A DNA stretch of 64,000 bases from CAVPDA01 sp963702495. GTDB taxonomy: Bacteria > Pseudomonadota > Gammaproteobacteria > Burkholderiales > Rhodocyclaceae. The DNA is taken from the NCBI GenBank assembly GCA_963702495.1, contig CAVPDA010000019.1, positions 186,001 through 250,000 on the forward strand. The letters are read 5' to 3'. This document shows, one piece after another, positions 21,439 through 31,653 of the stretch. How positions within the stretch are numbered: the stretch's first letter is position 1; every line of letters begins with the position of its first letter. The notes below the pieces were generated by a model that saw only the letters and a program-made list of their open reading frames with translations, had not been told where the DNA came from and searched no databases. Position numbers and translations under genes: made by a program.

Positions 21439-23469
21439 GTGACCTCTCCCCATTCTGATCGAACCCGCAGCCGTCTCGCCATACCCGACCGTCTCACGCC
21501 GGCACTGCTGCTTGCCGCGGCAGCCATGGTCGTATCTCTGGTCACCCGCGTCGTCCTGCTGCTGCGCACCGACACTGTGCTGCCTGCGGGATTCTGGCCG
21601 CTGGTCCAGATCTTCGTCAGAGGGGCGTACTTCGACCTGGTGGCGGCCGCCTATTTCGTGACGCCGTTCGTGATCTGGCTCGCCCTGACACCGAACCGCC
21701 TCGCCGCGACGCGGGTGCATCGCACGCTCGTGCTGCTGGCGTTTGCCGCCCAGGCCTATGTGCTGACCGTCACCGCGGTTGCGGAATGGCTGTTCTGGGA
21801 GGAGTTCGGCGCCCGCTTCAATTTCATCGCCGTCGATTACCTGCTCTACACGCAGGAGGTGATCGCCAACATCCGCCAGAGCTATCCGGTGGGTTCCATC
21901 CTCGCCGCGCTCGCCCTGCCTGCCCTCGCGGTCACCGCATTCCTCGGCCGCTACCTGATGCGAACGGCCGCTGCGCCGCTGCCGTGGCGAGCCACCGGCG
22001 CCGTCCTGGTGGCGCAGGTGCTGCTCGTCGCCGCCGCCTTCGGTTTCGCGGACAGCGACCAGAAGAGCTTCTCCACCAGTGACAGCGCCAACGAACTGGC
22101 GGGCAACGGCATCTACGAATTCTTCGCCGCCAACTACCGCAACGAGCTCAACTTCGAGAAGTTCTACGCCACGCTGCCGGCGCACGAAGCCCTGGCCGAG
22201 GCGAAGCGCGATGTCGATGCGGGCGCCGATTGGCTGCGCGAGCCGTCCGACGGTTTCGAGCGCCATGTCACCGCGTCCTCGCCGCGGCAGCGCTTGAATG
22301 TGGTCCTGGTCAGCATCGAGAGCATGGGCACCGAGTTTCTCGATGCCTATGGCAGCCACGACGGACTCACGCCCAACCTGGACCGGCTCACGCGCGAAAG
22401 CCTGTGGTTCTCCAACGCTTATGCCACCGGCAACCGCACGGTGCGCGGGCTCGAAGCCCTCGCCCTGGCGCTGCCGCCGACGCCGGGACAATCCATCGTG
22501 CGACGGCCGAAGAACGAACGGCTGTTCTCCCTCGGCAGCGTGCTGGAAGACCTGGGCTACCAGGCCTTCTTCGCCTACGGCGGCTTCGGCTACTTCGACA
22601 ACATGAATGCGTTCTTCGACCGCAACGATTACCGCTCCATCGACCGCACCGACATACCGCGCGAGCGGGTCACCTTCGCCAACGCCTGGGGAGTGGCCGA
22701 CGAGATCCTGTTCGACTTCGTGCTGGACGACCTCGACCGCCAGCAGCAGGCGAAGGGGGCAAAGCCCTTCTTCATCCACATCATGACCACCAGCAACCAT
22801 CGCCCCTACACCTACCCGGCCGGACGCATCGACATCCCCTCGGGCAGCGGGCGCGACGGCGCGGTCAAGTATGCCGACTGGGCCATCGGCCATCTGCTGG
22901 AGGAAGCCCGCAAGCGTCCCTGGTTCGACGACACCCTGTTCGTGATCACCGCGGACCACGGCGCCAATGCCCGCGGTACCGTCGAGATCCCGGTGGACAA
23001 GTACCGCATCCCGGTCCTGTTCTATGCCCCCAAGCATATCCAGCCGCAGCGCGTCGATCGCCTGATGTCGCAGATCGACATCGCCCCGACCCTGCTCGGC
23101 CTGCTCGGCGCAACGTACTACAGCAAGTTCTTCGGCCGCGACATGATGCATGCATCGCCCGCAGGCGACCGTGCCTTCGTCGCCAACTATGAGACGCTGG
23201 GTCTGCTGCGCGACGGCAAGCTGGTCGTGCTGCAGCCGCACCGCAAGGTGAGTGTCTACAAGGTGGACGCGGAAGGGCGCCGCGGCGCGCCCATCGAAGA
23301 CCCGGCCCTGGCACGCAAGGTGATCGCCCTCTACCAGGCCGCCTCGACCGTGTTCAAGAGCGGCAAGTACCGTGACGAGGAGCAGCTTGCCCCGGACGAG
23401 CGCGACGGCGCCGGATCACGACGACCGGAAGCACCAGGCGGCAGCGAGCACGAGGCGGACTCGCGCTAG
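21439..23469 (+). CDS. LTA-synthase-family sulfatase-fold membrane protein
   Basis: A 676-residue protein, starting with GTG after AAAGG. The first 200 residues contain about five transmembrane helices. The periplasmic C-terminal part is a sulfatase/alkaline-phosphatase fold: NVVLVSIESMGTEFLDAYG supplies the metal Glu, NAYATGNRTVRGLEA carries the catalytic Thr, and ITADHGANARGTVEIPVDKY the metal Asp/His. Proteins of this kind (LtaS, MdoB, phosphoethanolamine transferases) move phosphoglycerol or phosphoethanolamine onto envelope glycans or lipids. The exact donor and acceptor are unknown. The neighbouring QseBC/PmrAB-like system fits an envelope-modification role. Confidence 0.87.
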   Translation: MTSPHSDRTRSRLAIPDRLTPALLLAAAAMVVSLVTRVVLLLRTDTVLPAGFWPLVQIFVRGAYFDLVAAAYFVTPFVIWLALTPNRLAATRVHRTLVLLAFAAQAYVLTVTAVAEWLFWEEFGARFNFIAVDYLLYTQEVIANIRQSYPVGSILAALALPALAVTAFLGRYLMRTAAAPLPWRATGAVLVAQVLLVAAAFGFADSDQKSFSTSDSANELAGNGIYEFFAANYRNELNFEKFYATLPAHEALAEAKRDVDAGADWLREPSDGFERHVTASSPRQRLNVVLVSIESMGTEFLDAYGSHDGLTPNLDRLTRESLWFSNAYATGNRTVRGLEALALALPPTPGQSIVRRPKNERLFSLGSVLEDLGYQAFFAYGGFGYFDNMNAFFDRNDYRSIDRTDIPRERVTFANAWGVADEILFDFVLDDLDRQQQAKGAKPFFIHIMTTSNHRPYTYPAGRIDIPSGSGRDGAVKYADWAIGHLLEEARKRPWFDDTLFVITADHGANARGTVEIPVDKYRIPVLFYAPKHIQPQRVDRLMSQIDIAPTLLGLLGATYYSKFFGRDMMHASPAGDRAFVANYETLGLLRDGKLVVLQPHRKVSVYKVDAEGRRGAPIEDPALARKVIALYQAASTVFKSGKYRDEEQLAPDERDGAGSRRPEAPGGSEHEADSR

Positions 23470-23535
23470 CATTTCGCCGGCCGCGGCCCGGCGCTGAACC
23501 GCCCGCCTCATGGCGCGCGCAGCGGCAGTTCGGGC

Positions 23536-24182
<647 letters not shown>

Positions 24183-24186
<4 letters not shown>

Positions 24187-25937
24187 GATGCAATCTCCCT
24201 CAAAACCGTCGGGCCGATTTCCATCGGCAGACGGACCCGCACCTCGGTGCCGCGACCGGGCTGGCTGACGACTTCGAACTCTCCGCCCGCCAGCACGACC
24301 CGCTCCTCCATGGAGAGCAGCCCCATGCTGCTGCCGCGCAGCGCGTCACGGCGCCGCGCCGCGACGTCGAAGCCGCAGCCGTCGTCGCGCACTACGAGGC
24401 GCAACTCCTGCTCGACTCGGTCGAGCTCGATCCACACATTCTGCGCCCCGGCATGGCGAACGACGTTGGTGATGGCCTCCTGCACGACACGAAAACACAC
24501 GGTGGCGACGGCGGTGGACGGCTCGCGCTCGATTCCGGTGAATGACAGATGCGCCGCGATGCCCGCCGCCTGAGTTTGACGGTCGATCTGCCAGCGCACC
24601 GCCGAAGCCAGCCCCAGATCGTCGAGCTGCGGCGGACGCAGGTCGAGGCACAGCGTGCGCACCTGGCGCAATGCACCGTCCGCGATGGCGATGCATTCGT
24701 CCGGCCCGGTACCAGCGCCCGGCCATCGGCCGCGCTGCGCCTGCAGGCGCAGCGAAAGCGCCGTCAGCGCCTGACCGATCTCGTCATGCAGTTCGCGCGC
24801 GATGCGCCGGCGCTCCGATTCTTGCACATCGAGGAGGCGGTGCGACACGGTCTGCAGGCGGCGATGGGCATCGCGCAGCTGTCCTTCCGCGCGTCGCCGC
24901 GCCTCGATCATGACATTGAACTGCTCCGCCACGTCCACGATCTCCGCCGGGCCGCTCACCTCGACCCGTGCTTCCAGCCCGCCTGCGGCCACCGTCTGCG
25001 CCGCCTGCGCGATGCGCCGGATGGGGCGCGTTATTCTCGCCGCGATGATCCAGGCGACGAAGCCCACGCTGCCGATGATGATCAGCGCCAGAAGGCTGTT
25101 CTTGATGGCCAGATCCCGGGTCGGGGCGAATATGGCATCGGTCGGTATGCCGGCGACGGCATGCCAGTTCGTGCCGCGAATCGCCGCATACCCGTAGAGC
25201 CGCTCGATGCCGTCCCCGGCAACGGCGACAGCGCAGCCCGACCCCTCCTGCATCAGGCTCGCAAGCGCGTCATCGCCGCGGGGCGGACCTCCGCTGCTTG
25301 CGGCCGCAGGCGGGGCATGGAATACCACACTGCCCGCCGCGTCGCGTATCTCGGCCGCTGTGCCGCAGGGATATCGCGACAGATCGAGGGAGTGCGCGTA
25401 GCGGCCGGCGTCGATGACGACGGTGAGCGCCCCGGCGATGCCGCCTTGTTCGTTCGTCAGCGCGTGGCTCTGTACCGTCTGCAACAGGCCTCCCGCTTCG
25501 GCCACCGTCGCCAGGCCCTCTACCGCCGTCATGCGACCCAGCCATTCGCGGTCCGCCAGGAACGGCCGAATCCGCTCCGCCGCTCCCGGGCCATGCCTCT
25601 CGCATGCCACTTCGCCGCGAGCGTCGGTCGTGATCACGGCATAGAACCGCGGGTCCATGCGCAGTAGTTTCGGCAGCACCGCATCGCACTGTGCGCGATC
25701 CAGCAGGTCGGCCGCCCTGCGCTGCGCCAGTCGTTCCAGCAGTTCCCGGGCATCCTCCGTGACGGCCGCCACGTCGTCGGCCAGATTCTCGGCCAGCCGG
25801 ATCACCGTTTCGCCTGCCTGCCGCCGGTCGTGCTGCAGATCCTCGTAAATGGCATAGGCGAGCAACAGCACGAGCGGAAGCGCCACGGCGAGCAGAAGCA
25901 GGTTCAACTGGGTTCGGATCAGACGACGGCGCTTCAT
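24183..25937 (-). CDS. NarL-type sensor histidine kinase with extracytoplasmic sensor
   Basis: A 584-residue kinase from the Met at 25937 (MKRRRLIRTQLNLLLLAVAL); a Met 13 codons earlier (25976) is possible, and neither has a strong ribosome site. Helix 1 (about 9-30) and helix 2 (about 280-300) enclose a 250-residue dCache-like periplasmic sensor. A HAMP domain follows (RITRPIRRIAQAAQ), then HisKA_3 with RRRIARELHDEIGQALTAL (phospho-His in ELHDE), and an HATPase ending GMGLLSMEERV-like (SSMGLLSMEERVVLAGGEFE). It pairs with the overlapping NarL-type regulator. The stimulus is unknown. Confidence 0.9.
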
Positions 25938-26749
25938 GACTGACAACAAGAATCGGACCGGGTCATTAGACAGCATTTCGCCACCGCAGGCACGCGTGCC
26001 ATTGCTGCCGCATAGGCCGGACGCTGCGCTGTGCTCGACCTGGGTCCCCAGACACGGGGTCACACCGACAATTGGGGACAGCCAGCCACGGAAGAACCCC
26101 GATCTCGTGCTCATGGTTTCCCCTGATACCGCACTCGGGTCTTCGTGGTAGCGCAGAGGCCTCCGCGCCGACCGGAAAGTCGTAACCGATTGACGAGTCT
26201 CGATTTCTTGCCGGCGATCGGGGGACCACGGCGCGCCCTGGTCCCATGCTCGCATTGCCGCAGGTGTCTACGGTTGCAGCGTGCGGCATCGATCCGCGCA
26301 CAAACGAACCTTTCGCGCTACGACGGAACGCGCAGTCCATGAACTTGGGAAGTCCAATTGAACCGCCACATCGCCCAGCGCGCCGGGATCTCGCTTCCTG
26401 TCTTCCGGTGGCTGGGCCTTGCCCGCGAAGCGAGCGCGACTGCTCGCTCATCCCCTGGATCTGCTCGGCGATCCTGGCGGCCGGGCGGTTCCATCGGCCG
26501 CCCGGTGGTTCGAGATCCCATCGCATCGCAACTTGACCCCATGGAGGGCAGGACCCTTTCTTGCGCGTTCCGCCTGCCAGCTTTTTTCCCGTGATGTCTG
26601 CGCCACCGCCGGGTTCCGCGCGACCCGCCTGCCCCCCATGCGTTGCATCGGCTGAACGAAGCCTGTCTTGCCCTAGCCACCCGGCATGCCGCGACACGAC
26701 CAAAGATTGGGGAGCCACCCCCAAAGCCGGGGCCCCGGGGGATCCCGCG

Positions 26750-26790
26750 AACTCAGGGTTTTCCCTCAGGCGGGGCTCGGGTAGTTACCC
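26750..26790. promoter_or_regulatory. Paired dyad sites upstream of the multicopper oxidase
   Basis: AACTCAGGG-TTTT-CCCT (26750-26766) is followed by the perfect GGGTA-GT-TACCC (26779-26790); the centres are 26 bp apart. Closely related sequences occur at 32513-32560 before the next large exported-protein gene. The form suits a LuxR/NarL-type dimer. A match to the regulator encoded at 23536 is inference. Confidence 0.45.
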
Positions 26791-26977
26791 TAGCCGCGTG
26801 GCCGTCCCGACACCAGTCCATGCCGTGAATGCGTCCTTATGTCACTGAACTGCCGAACGAATCCGGTGGCGACTTCCTCCTCCGGAGGAAGCCGCTTGGC
26901 GCTGCTGGCATGAAGGGTGCGATGACTTGTTGCAGGCGACTACAGGTCGCGGACAAGAAACTCTGTTGGAGGTTGCT

Positions 26978-27022
26978 ATGACCAATGCACTCTGGAGATC
27001 TGTCATGTTGAGACCCCCGTGA
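26978..27022 (+). CDS. Possible 14-codon leader peptide
   Basis: A strong GGAGG 7 nt upstream precedes an ATG opening a 14-codon frame MTNALWRSVMLRPP, ending in TGA 113 bp before the multicopper-oxidase ATG. It is too short to classify. The sequence before it resembles the leader of the gene at 62886 at nearly the same distance from the ATG, so it may be a regulatory leader or the remnant of a small gene. Confidence 0.35.
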   Translation: MTNALWRSVMLRPP

Positions 27023-27135
27023 GGACCGCAGGAGCGACCGTCTGCCTGCGGCTCCCAACTTCTTCCGCACGACGGCCATGCTCACCACAAGAAGTTTCCC
27101 CGGATTCAACCAACAAGCTCATGAGGGAAACCGCA

Positions 27136-29127
27136 ATGAAACAACGAGAGAGACTTTTCCAGCGCACCGTCGATCTGCACCGCGAGATTACGCGGGAGCG
27201 GCTGACCCGCCGCGACCTCCTCAAGATGGGACTGCTGAGCGGGGCCACGGGACTGCTGCTGCCGATCTCCGGCCTGAGCCTGCGGGCAGCGTGGGCGAAG
27301 GATGGCGGCAGCAGCAACAGCGGCAGCGGTGGCAGCGGCGGCAGCGGCTCCTGCACCATTCCGGCGCCGTTCATAGGGCAATCCGGGTGGTTCACGAACC
27401 CCATGCCGCGGCTGTTCCAAATGACGCCCTTGGCCAACGGCATCGCCGGTATCAGCGGCCCGACACCGGGACCGCATCCGGTAGCGGGCAGCAACGACTC
27501 GAAACTCCGGTGCGTCACCGACTTTCCCAGCACCCCTGGCCAGTGGGGATTGGATCAGACCACGCCCTACGCGGACCTGGCCCATCAGGCGTGGGCCGAC
27601 CCGAATTCGAAGCTGTATTTCCCGCCGGTGGATTTCTACGAACTGCGCGTCGTGCAGCACAACCACAAATGGCACAGCCAGATGCCCGCAGGCACGAAAG
27701 GCCAGCCGGCCTGGGGATTCGCGCCTCCCGGATTCGACGAGACGGTACATTCCATCGTCCCCGGCCCGGTCTTCCGAACCCGCTACGGGCGCTCCCATTT
27801 CGTGCGCATCCACAACGACCTGCCGGCAACCCCGGCGGAGGATCAGGTTTCGCCCCTGGGCTTCGGCACGCCGATCATCACCACCCACATGCACAACCTG
27901 CACACCCCTTCCGAGAGCGACGGCAATCCGCTGTACTGGAACTACCCCGGCTACTTCTACGACTACCACTACCCGAACGTCTATGCCGGCGTCAACCAGT
28001 ACGGCGGCATCGGCGATCCGCGCGAAGCCCTCGGCACCCTGTGGTACCACGACCACAAGCTCGACTTCACGGCGCAGAACGTCTATGCCGGCCTGGCCGG
28101 CCTGAACTGCATCTACGACGACCTGGACGCGGGAGACCCGACCGAGTCCACCGGACTGCGCCTGCCCTGCGGCGACAACTACGAGTTCGACGTTCCTCTG
28201 GTGTTCCACGATCGGGCCTTCGATAGCCGCGGCGTGGACTATTTCCCGCTCGCCTGCTTCGACGGCGCCATCGGTCAGGACTACACCGTGAATGGCGTCA
28301 TCCGGCCCTACTTCGACGTCTCCCGGCGCAAGTACCGCTTCCGCCTGCTCGACATGGGGCCCTCTCGGTTCTACTGGTGGTTCCTGCAGGATTCCCGCGG
28401 CAACAACATTCCCTACACCGTGATCGCCAACGACGGCAACCTGCTGCCGGCACCGGTCCTTGTGAGCACCGGCGTCAAGCAGGCGGTGGCCGAGCGCTGG
28501 GACATCATCATCGACTTCTCCGCCTTCAAGCCCGGCGACAATCTGTACTGGGTCAACCGCGCCGAACAGGTGGACGGGCGCGGGCCCACCGGCAACCTGC
28601 TGAGGGCAGGCATCGCCGTGCTCCAGTTCCGCGTCGGCGGCGCTCCCGCCAGGAAAGACAACAGCATCATTCCCGCCAGGCTGCGCGACCTGCCCGACCC
28701 GGTGGACCTGACCAGGGCGAAGCGCCAGACGTGGACCTTCAAACGTTCCGGAGGCGCATGGGCGGTGCGCGGCGAACCGGTCAATATCAATCTCAACACC
28801 AACGACCAGTACGACCGCTTCGCGACACCCTACCAGATACCGGAGGGCACGGCGGAGCAATGGACCATCATCAACGGCGGCGGATCCTGGTCGCACCCGG
28901 TGCACATCCACTACGAGGAACACCGCTTCCTCAGCTACAACGGCACCGCGCCGAGCCCGACCGTCAATCCGACCGAGTACTCGCGCAAGGACGTGATACG
29001 GCTCGATCCGAACGCCAAGGTGGAGATCGCCATGCGCTTCCGCGACTACAAGGGCGTCTATCCGATGCACTGCCACAACGTGGTGCACGAGGACCACGCC
29101 ATGATGATCATGTGGAAGATCGTGTGA
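27136..29127 (+). CDS. Tat-exported multicopper oxidase
   Basis: A 663-residue enzyme. The start at 27136 has GAGGGA 7 nt upstream. A twin-arginine signal (TRRDLLKMGLLSGATGLLLP, about residues 20-39) targets it folded to the periplasm. A Ser/Gly linker follows, then three cupredoxin domains. The copper motifs are complete: HMHNLH (about 251-256), WYHDH (about 303-307), HPVHIHYEEH (about 588-597) and HCHNVVHEDHAMM (about 645-657). The last motif supplies the Cys-type I ligands and the trinuclear-site histidines. An axial Met follows. Phenol, bilirubin or metal (Mn/Fe/Cu) oxidation are all possible. A SCO-like gene follows directly. Confidence 0.93.
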   Translation: MKQRERLFQRTVDLHREITRERLTRRDLLKMGLLSGATGLLLPISGLSLRAAWAKDGGSSNSGSGGSGGSGSCTIPAPFIGQSGWFTNPMPRLFQMTPLANGIAGISGPTPGPHPVAGSNDSKLRCVTDFPSTPGQWGLDQTTPYADLAHQAWADPNSKLYFPPVDFYELRVVQHNHKWHSQMPAGTKGQPAWGFAPPGFDETVHSIVPGPVFRTRYGRSHFVRIHNDLPATPAEDQVSPLGFGTPIITTHMHNLHTPSESDGNPLYWNYPGYFYDYHYPNVYAGVNQYGGIGDPREALGTLWYHDHKLDFTAQNVYAGLAGLNCIYDDLDAGDPTESTGLRLPCGDNYEFDVPLVFHDRAFDSRGVDYFPLACFDGAIGQDYTVNGVIRPYFDVSRRKYRFRLLDMGPSRFYWWFLQDSRGNNIPYTVIANDGNLLPAPVLVSTGVKQAVAERWDIIIDFSAFKPGDNLYWVNRAEQVDGRGPTGNLLRAGIAVLQFRVGGAPARKDNSIIPARLRDLPDPVDLTRAKRQTWTFKRSGGAWAVRGEPVNINLNTNDQYDRFATPYQIPEGTAEQWTIINGGGSWSHPVHIHYEEHRFLSYNGTAPSPTVNPTEYSRKDVIRLDPNAKVEIAMRFRDYKGVYPMHCHNVVHEDHAMMIMWKIV

Positions 29128-29194
29128 CGGCCGGCGGCGGGGCACCGCATTCCCTGGTGCTCCGCCGGATCGGCACACTTGCCCGGAGAACAAT

Positions 29195-29794
29195 ATGGAC
29201 AGAAGACGCTTTCTCGGCACCGGGCTCGCGCCCCTGGCCTTTGCCTTGCCGGCAGCGGCTGCCTCGGAGGCGCCCAGGCGCGTCTCCCTGGCGGCGCGGC
29301 GCGGCATGTTTCCCAACGTGCCGCTGATCGCCCACGATGGCCGCCGTGTGAAGTTCTACGAGGATCTGATCCAGGGCGACCGGATCGTGCTGATCAATTT
29401 CTTTCTTCTGCGCTGTCGCGACGGGCTGTGTCCGATCTCGACCTACAACCTGATGCAGGCGCAGCAACTGCTCGGCGATCGCGTCGGAAGGGACATCTTC
29501 TTCTACTCGATCACGCTGTCGCCGGAGACCGACCGGCCCGATCTGCTGCGCGCCTATGCCCAGATTTTCGGGATCAAGCCGGGCTGGCTGTTCCTCACCG
29601 GAGCACCGCCGGACATCGAGCTGCTGCGGCGCGCACTCGGCTATGTCGATACCGACCCCGAGCGCGACAAGGACAAGGCGAATCACGTCAATGTGGCGCG
29701 CTACGGCGACGACGCCCTGGAGCGCTGGGCGGCGGTATCGACCCAATCCAGCCCCCAGAACATCGCCACGGCGCTGAAGTTCCTCAGGGTCTGA
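29195..29794 (+). CDS. SCO1/SenC-like thioredoxin-fold protein with altered Cys motif
   Basis: A 199-residue exported protein with signal MDRRRFLGTGLAPLAFALPA; the RRRFLG could be a Tat signal. The thioredoxin fold matches SCO proteins, copper chaperones or thiol reductases: VPLIAHDGRRVKFYEDLIQG, IVLINFFLLRCRDGLCP, SITLSPETDRPDLLRAYAQ. SCO proteins normally have CxxxC; here Cys74 and Cys79 form CX4C (CRDGLC). A His in ANHVNVARYG could be the third copper ligand. It lies 67 bp after the multicopper oxidase and probably metallates or maintains it (inference). Confidence 0.82.
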   Translation: MDRRRFLGTGLAPLAFALPAAAASEAPRRVSLAARRGMFPNVPLIAHDGRRVKFYEDLIQGDRIVLINFFLLRCRDGLCPISTYNLMQAQQLLGDRVGRDIFFYSITLSPETDRPDLLRAYAQIFGIKPGWLFLTGAPPDIELLRRALGYVDTDPERDKDKANHVNVARYGDDALERWAAVSTQSSPQNIATALKFLRV

Positions 29795-29810
29795 TGCAGA
29801 GAACCAGCTC

Positions 29811-30851
29811 ATGATCGATATGCGATCCGCGTGCAGGCATGGGGCGACGGCTGCGCCAAACACCGGCTCGCCGACGAGCCGTCGGCGCCCCTCATCAAGC
29901 GGCGGTTCACGGGCGGCATTGCTGCGATCGCTGTCCGCACTTGCCGTGGCGGCTGCCGCCACCGTGGCATTCGGCCAGCCGGATGCGGCGCCGGACAATG
30001 ACGTCGCGCTGGCTCACGATCAGCCGGCAGCCGTGGTTGCCGCCGCCGCGCAAGCGCCCGCAGCCGAGGCGAACTGGCTCGACGCCGGACGGCTCGCCCT
30101 GGCGACGGGGGACCATGCGACGGCGCTCAAGTGGCTGCGCCAGGCCGCGGAGCAGGACGACGCCGAGGCCCAGGTCGAACTCGGGCGCCTCTACGAACGA
30201 GGCCTGGGGGTAGCCCGCAACGACGGCGCGGCCTACGACTGGTACAGCCGTGCTGCCGCCCAGGACAATGCCGACGCGCTGGCGCTGCTCGGGCTCATGT
30301 ACGCGCAGGGCCGCGGCGTCGGCATCGACGAGCAAGAAGCGCAAAGCCTGCTGCGCCAGGCCGCCGATGCCGGCAGCGCCATCGGACAGAACGCCATCGC
30401 GATGCTCTACCGCGACGGGCGCGGCGTTGACCAGGACGACAGCGTCGCCGCCGAACTGTTTCGTCAGGCGGCCCTGCAAGGCAATGCGGCGGCGCAATTC
30501 AATCTCGCCGCGCAGTTCGAAACCGGCCGCGGGGTGTACGAGCAGGATCTGCAGGAAGCGGCGTGGTGGTACCGCGCCGCCGCCGACCAGGGCTACGCCG
30601 AAGCGCAACTGCGGCTCGCCCAGCTTTTCGAGCAAGGCATCGGCGTGCCCCAGGATCCGACCCGGGCGGCAAGGTTGTTTCGCCGCGCCGCCGAACAGGG
30701 CAATGTCCTCGCCCAATACTCCCTCGGCCGCGCCTATGCCGAGGGCCGCGGCCTGCCGCAGGACCGGCGCCAGGCCGTGCATTGGCTGAGCGCAGCCGCC
30801 CGCGAGGGCTTGCCTGCCGCCGCGGATTATCTTCGCACCCTGCAGCCATGA
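29811..30851 (+). CDS. Exported Sel1-repeat protein
   Basis: A 346-residue protein. A hydrophobic segment at about residues 36-55 (ALLRSLSALAVAAAATVAFG) after a basic, Ser/Arg-rich lead suggests export, and the true start may be internal. From about residue 85 there are seven Sel1/TPR-like helical repeats of about 36 residues with the signature A-x2-LG-x-(M/L)Y-x2-GRGV. Examples are LGLMYAQGRGVGIDEQEA, IAMLYRDGRGVDQDDSVA and LGRAYAEGRGLPQDRRQA. Sel1 proteins are adaptors in envelope complexes or signalling. It starts 16 bp after the SCO-like gene and is likely co-transcribed. Confidence 0.85.
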   Translation: MIDMRSACRHGATAAPNTGSPTSRRRPSSSGGSRAALLRSLSALAVAAAATVAFGQPDAAPDNDVALAHDQPAAVVAAAAQAPAAEANWLDAGRLALATGDHATALKWLRQAAEQDDAEAQVELGRLYERGLGVARNDGAAYDWYSRAAAQDNADALALLGLMYAQGRGVGIDEQEAQSLLRQAADAGSAIGQNAIAMLYRDGRGVDQDDSVAAELFRQAALQGNAAAQFNLAAQFETGRGVYEQDLQEAAWWYRAAADQGYAEAQLRLAQLFEQGIGVPQDPTRAARLFRRAAEQGNVLAQYSLGRAYAEGRGLPQDRRQAVHWLSAAAREGLPAAADYLRTLQP

Positions 30852-31109
30852 GACGGAATCCATGCGCCGAGCGACGCCCGCCCGCCACGACATAGGCGGA
30901 TCAATGCCTGTGTCGGCCCAATCCGGACGGCGGCAAACATCGCGTCTGTCCGCAAATTGTCACTCATCGTCCAAGGCCCATGGAAGGCCAGCCACCTGGA
31001 ATGTTGAAGGTCCTCGCCATCACCCGTTCCCTCACCCCCACCCCCTCTCCCGGCAGGAGAAGGGAGCTTCGCGAGTCGCTGGCGCGACTTTCAGTTGAAG
31101 GAGCCTGCC

Positions 31110-31622
31110 GTGCGCAAATTCCTCTGTCCTCTCCTGCTCGTCGCCGCGCTGCCCGGAATTGCCCAAGCGGGAAAGGATCTCGCCGCGTTTTCCATGATCC
31201 AGGAACAGTGCGTTGCGGTCGGCGACATCAGCTTCGGTCCCGGCGGCCGGTGGCCTGCCTGCCACATCACGCGGGCCCGATGGTATGCCACCCTAGTACG
31301 GGACAACCTGGATTTCTATCAGGTGCAGTACTGCCTGGGCGAAACGGACGGCGGGTGCGAAGCGCGGGCGCTGCTGCTGTTCTCCAACCGCGCGTATGCA
31401 CCGGTCGCACGCCTGGTCCTGGCGCGCATCGATCCCGCCGCCACGCGGTACGACGACCCCCAGGTGTTCCACACCGACTCGGGCTATGTTTCGCAGGTCA
31501 CGGCCCGAACCGGACATGCCATCGACACCGGTTATTTCCTGTGGCAGGCGCCGACATGGAGACCCATGGCGATCCCGAATTGGGGCGGAAGTCCGACGCT
31601 CGGAGGACGCGAGCAAGAGTAG
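31110..31622 (+). CDS. Small exported protein of unknown function
   Basis: A 170-residue protein. The preferred start is the GTG at 31110 with AAGGAG 6 nt upstream; a TTG at 31095 would overlap that ribosome site. The signal peptide is VRKFLCPLLLVAALPGIAQA. The mature part has four cysteines (EQCVAV, PACHITRAR, QYCLGETDGGCEAR) that could make two disulfides, then FSNRAYAPVARLVLARIDP and a Trp-rich end, LWQAPTWRPMAIPNWGG. I do not recognise the family. It ends 31 bp from a convergent gene. Confidence 0.7.
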   Translation: MRKFLCPLLLVAALPGIAQAGKDLAAFSMIQEQCVAVGDISFGPGGRWPACHITRARWYATLVRDNLDFYQVQYCLGETDGGCEARALLLFSNRAYAPVARLVLARIDPAATRYDDPQVFHTDSGYVSQVTARTGHAIDTGYFLWQAPTWRPMAIPNWGGSPTLGGREQE

Positions 31623-31653
31623 GCGGCCCGCAGGACGAAGAAATCGCGCCTGG

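Larger units (their letters stand above)
25938..27135. other. 1.2-kb intergenic region with dyads and a short leader ORF
   Basis: No convincing protein gene of normal size is seen between the kinase and the multicopper oxidase; open frames here lack ribosome sites and family features. The stretch holds GGCATGCC, a run of C/G-rich partial palindromes at 26710-26745, two clear dyads at 26750-26790, a TGGCATG-N4-GTGC sequence (26906-26920) loosely like sigma-54, and a 14-codon leader ORF at 26978-27022. This is an unusually large control region for one gene in such dense DNA. Confidence 0.5.

Noticed and set aside
20386..23241. Long minus-strand open frame opposite the histidine kinase and sulfatase genes
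   Set aside because: It crosses two well-supported genes and has no recognisable domain, so it is antisense shadow.
26640..26800. Possible cyclic-di-GMP (GEMM) riboswitch because of stacked GC-rich stems and a GGGTA..TACCC element
   Set aside because: The conserved GEMM core and tetraloop receptor sequence are absent on both strands. The dyads fit protein operators better.
26906..26920. Sigma-54-like TGGCATG-N4-GTGC
   Set aside because: The GG/GC spacing is right but the -12 element is poor (GTGC). No enhancer-binding protein is nearby, and such matches are common in GC-rich DNA. It is mentioned only as part of the intergenic region.
30980..31090. Possible small gene between the Sel1 protein and the 31110 gene
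   Set aside because: Composition is dominated by a CCCTCTCCCGGCAGGAGAAGGG inverted-repeat-like stretch and there is no ribosome site.
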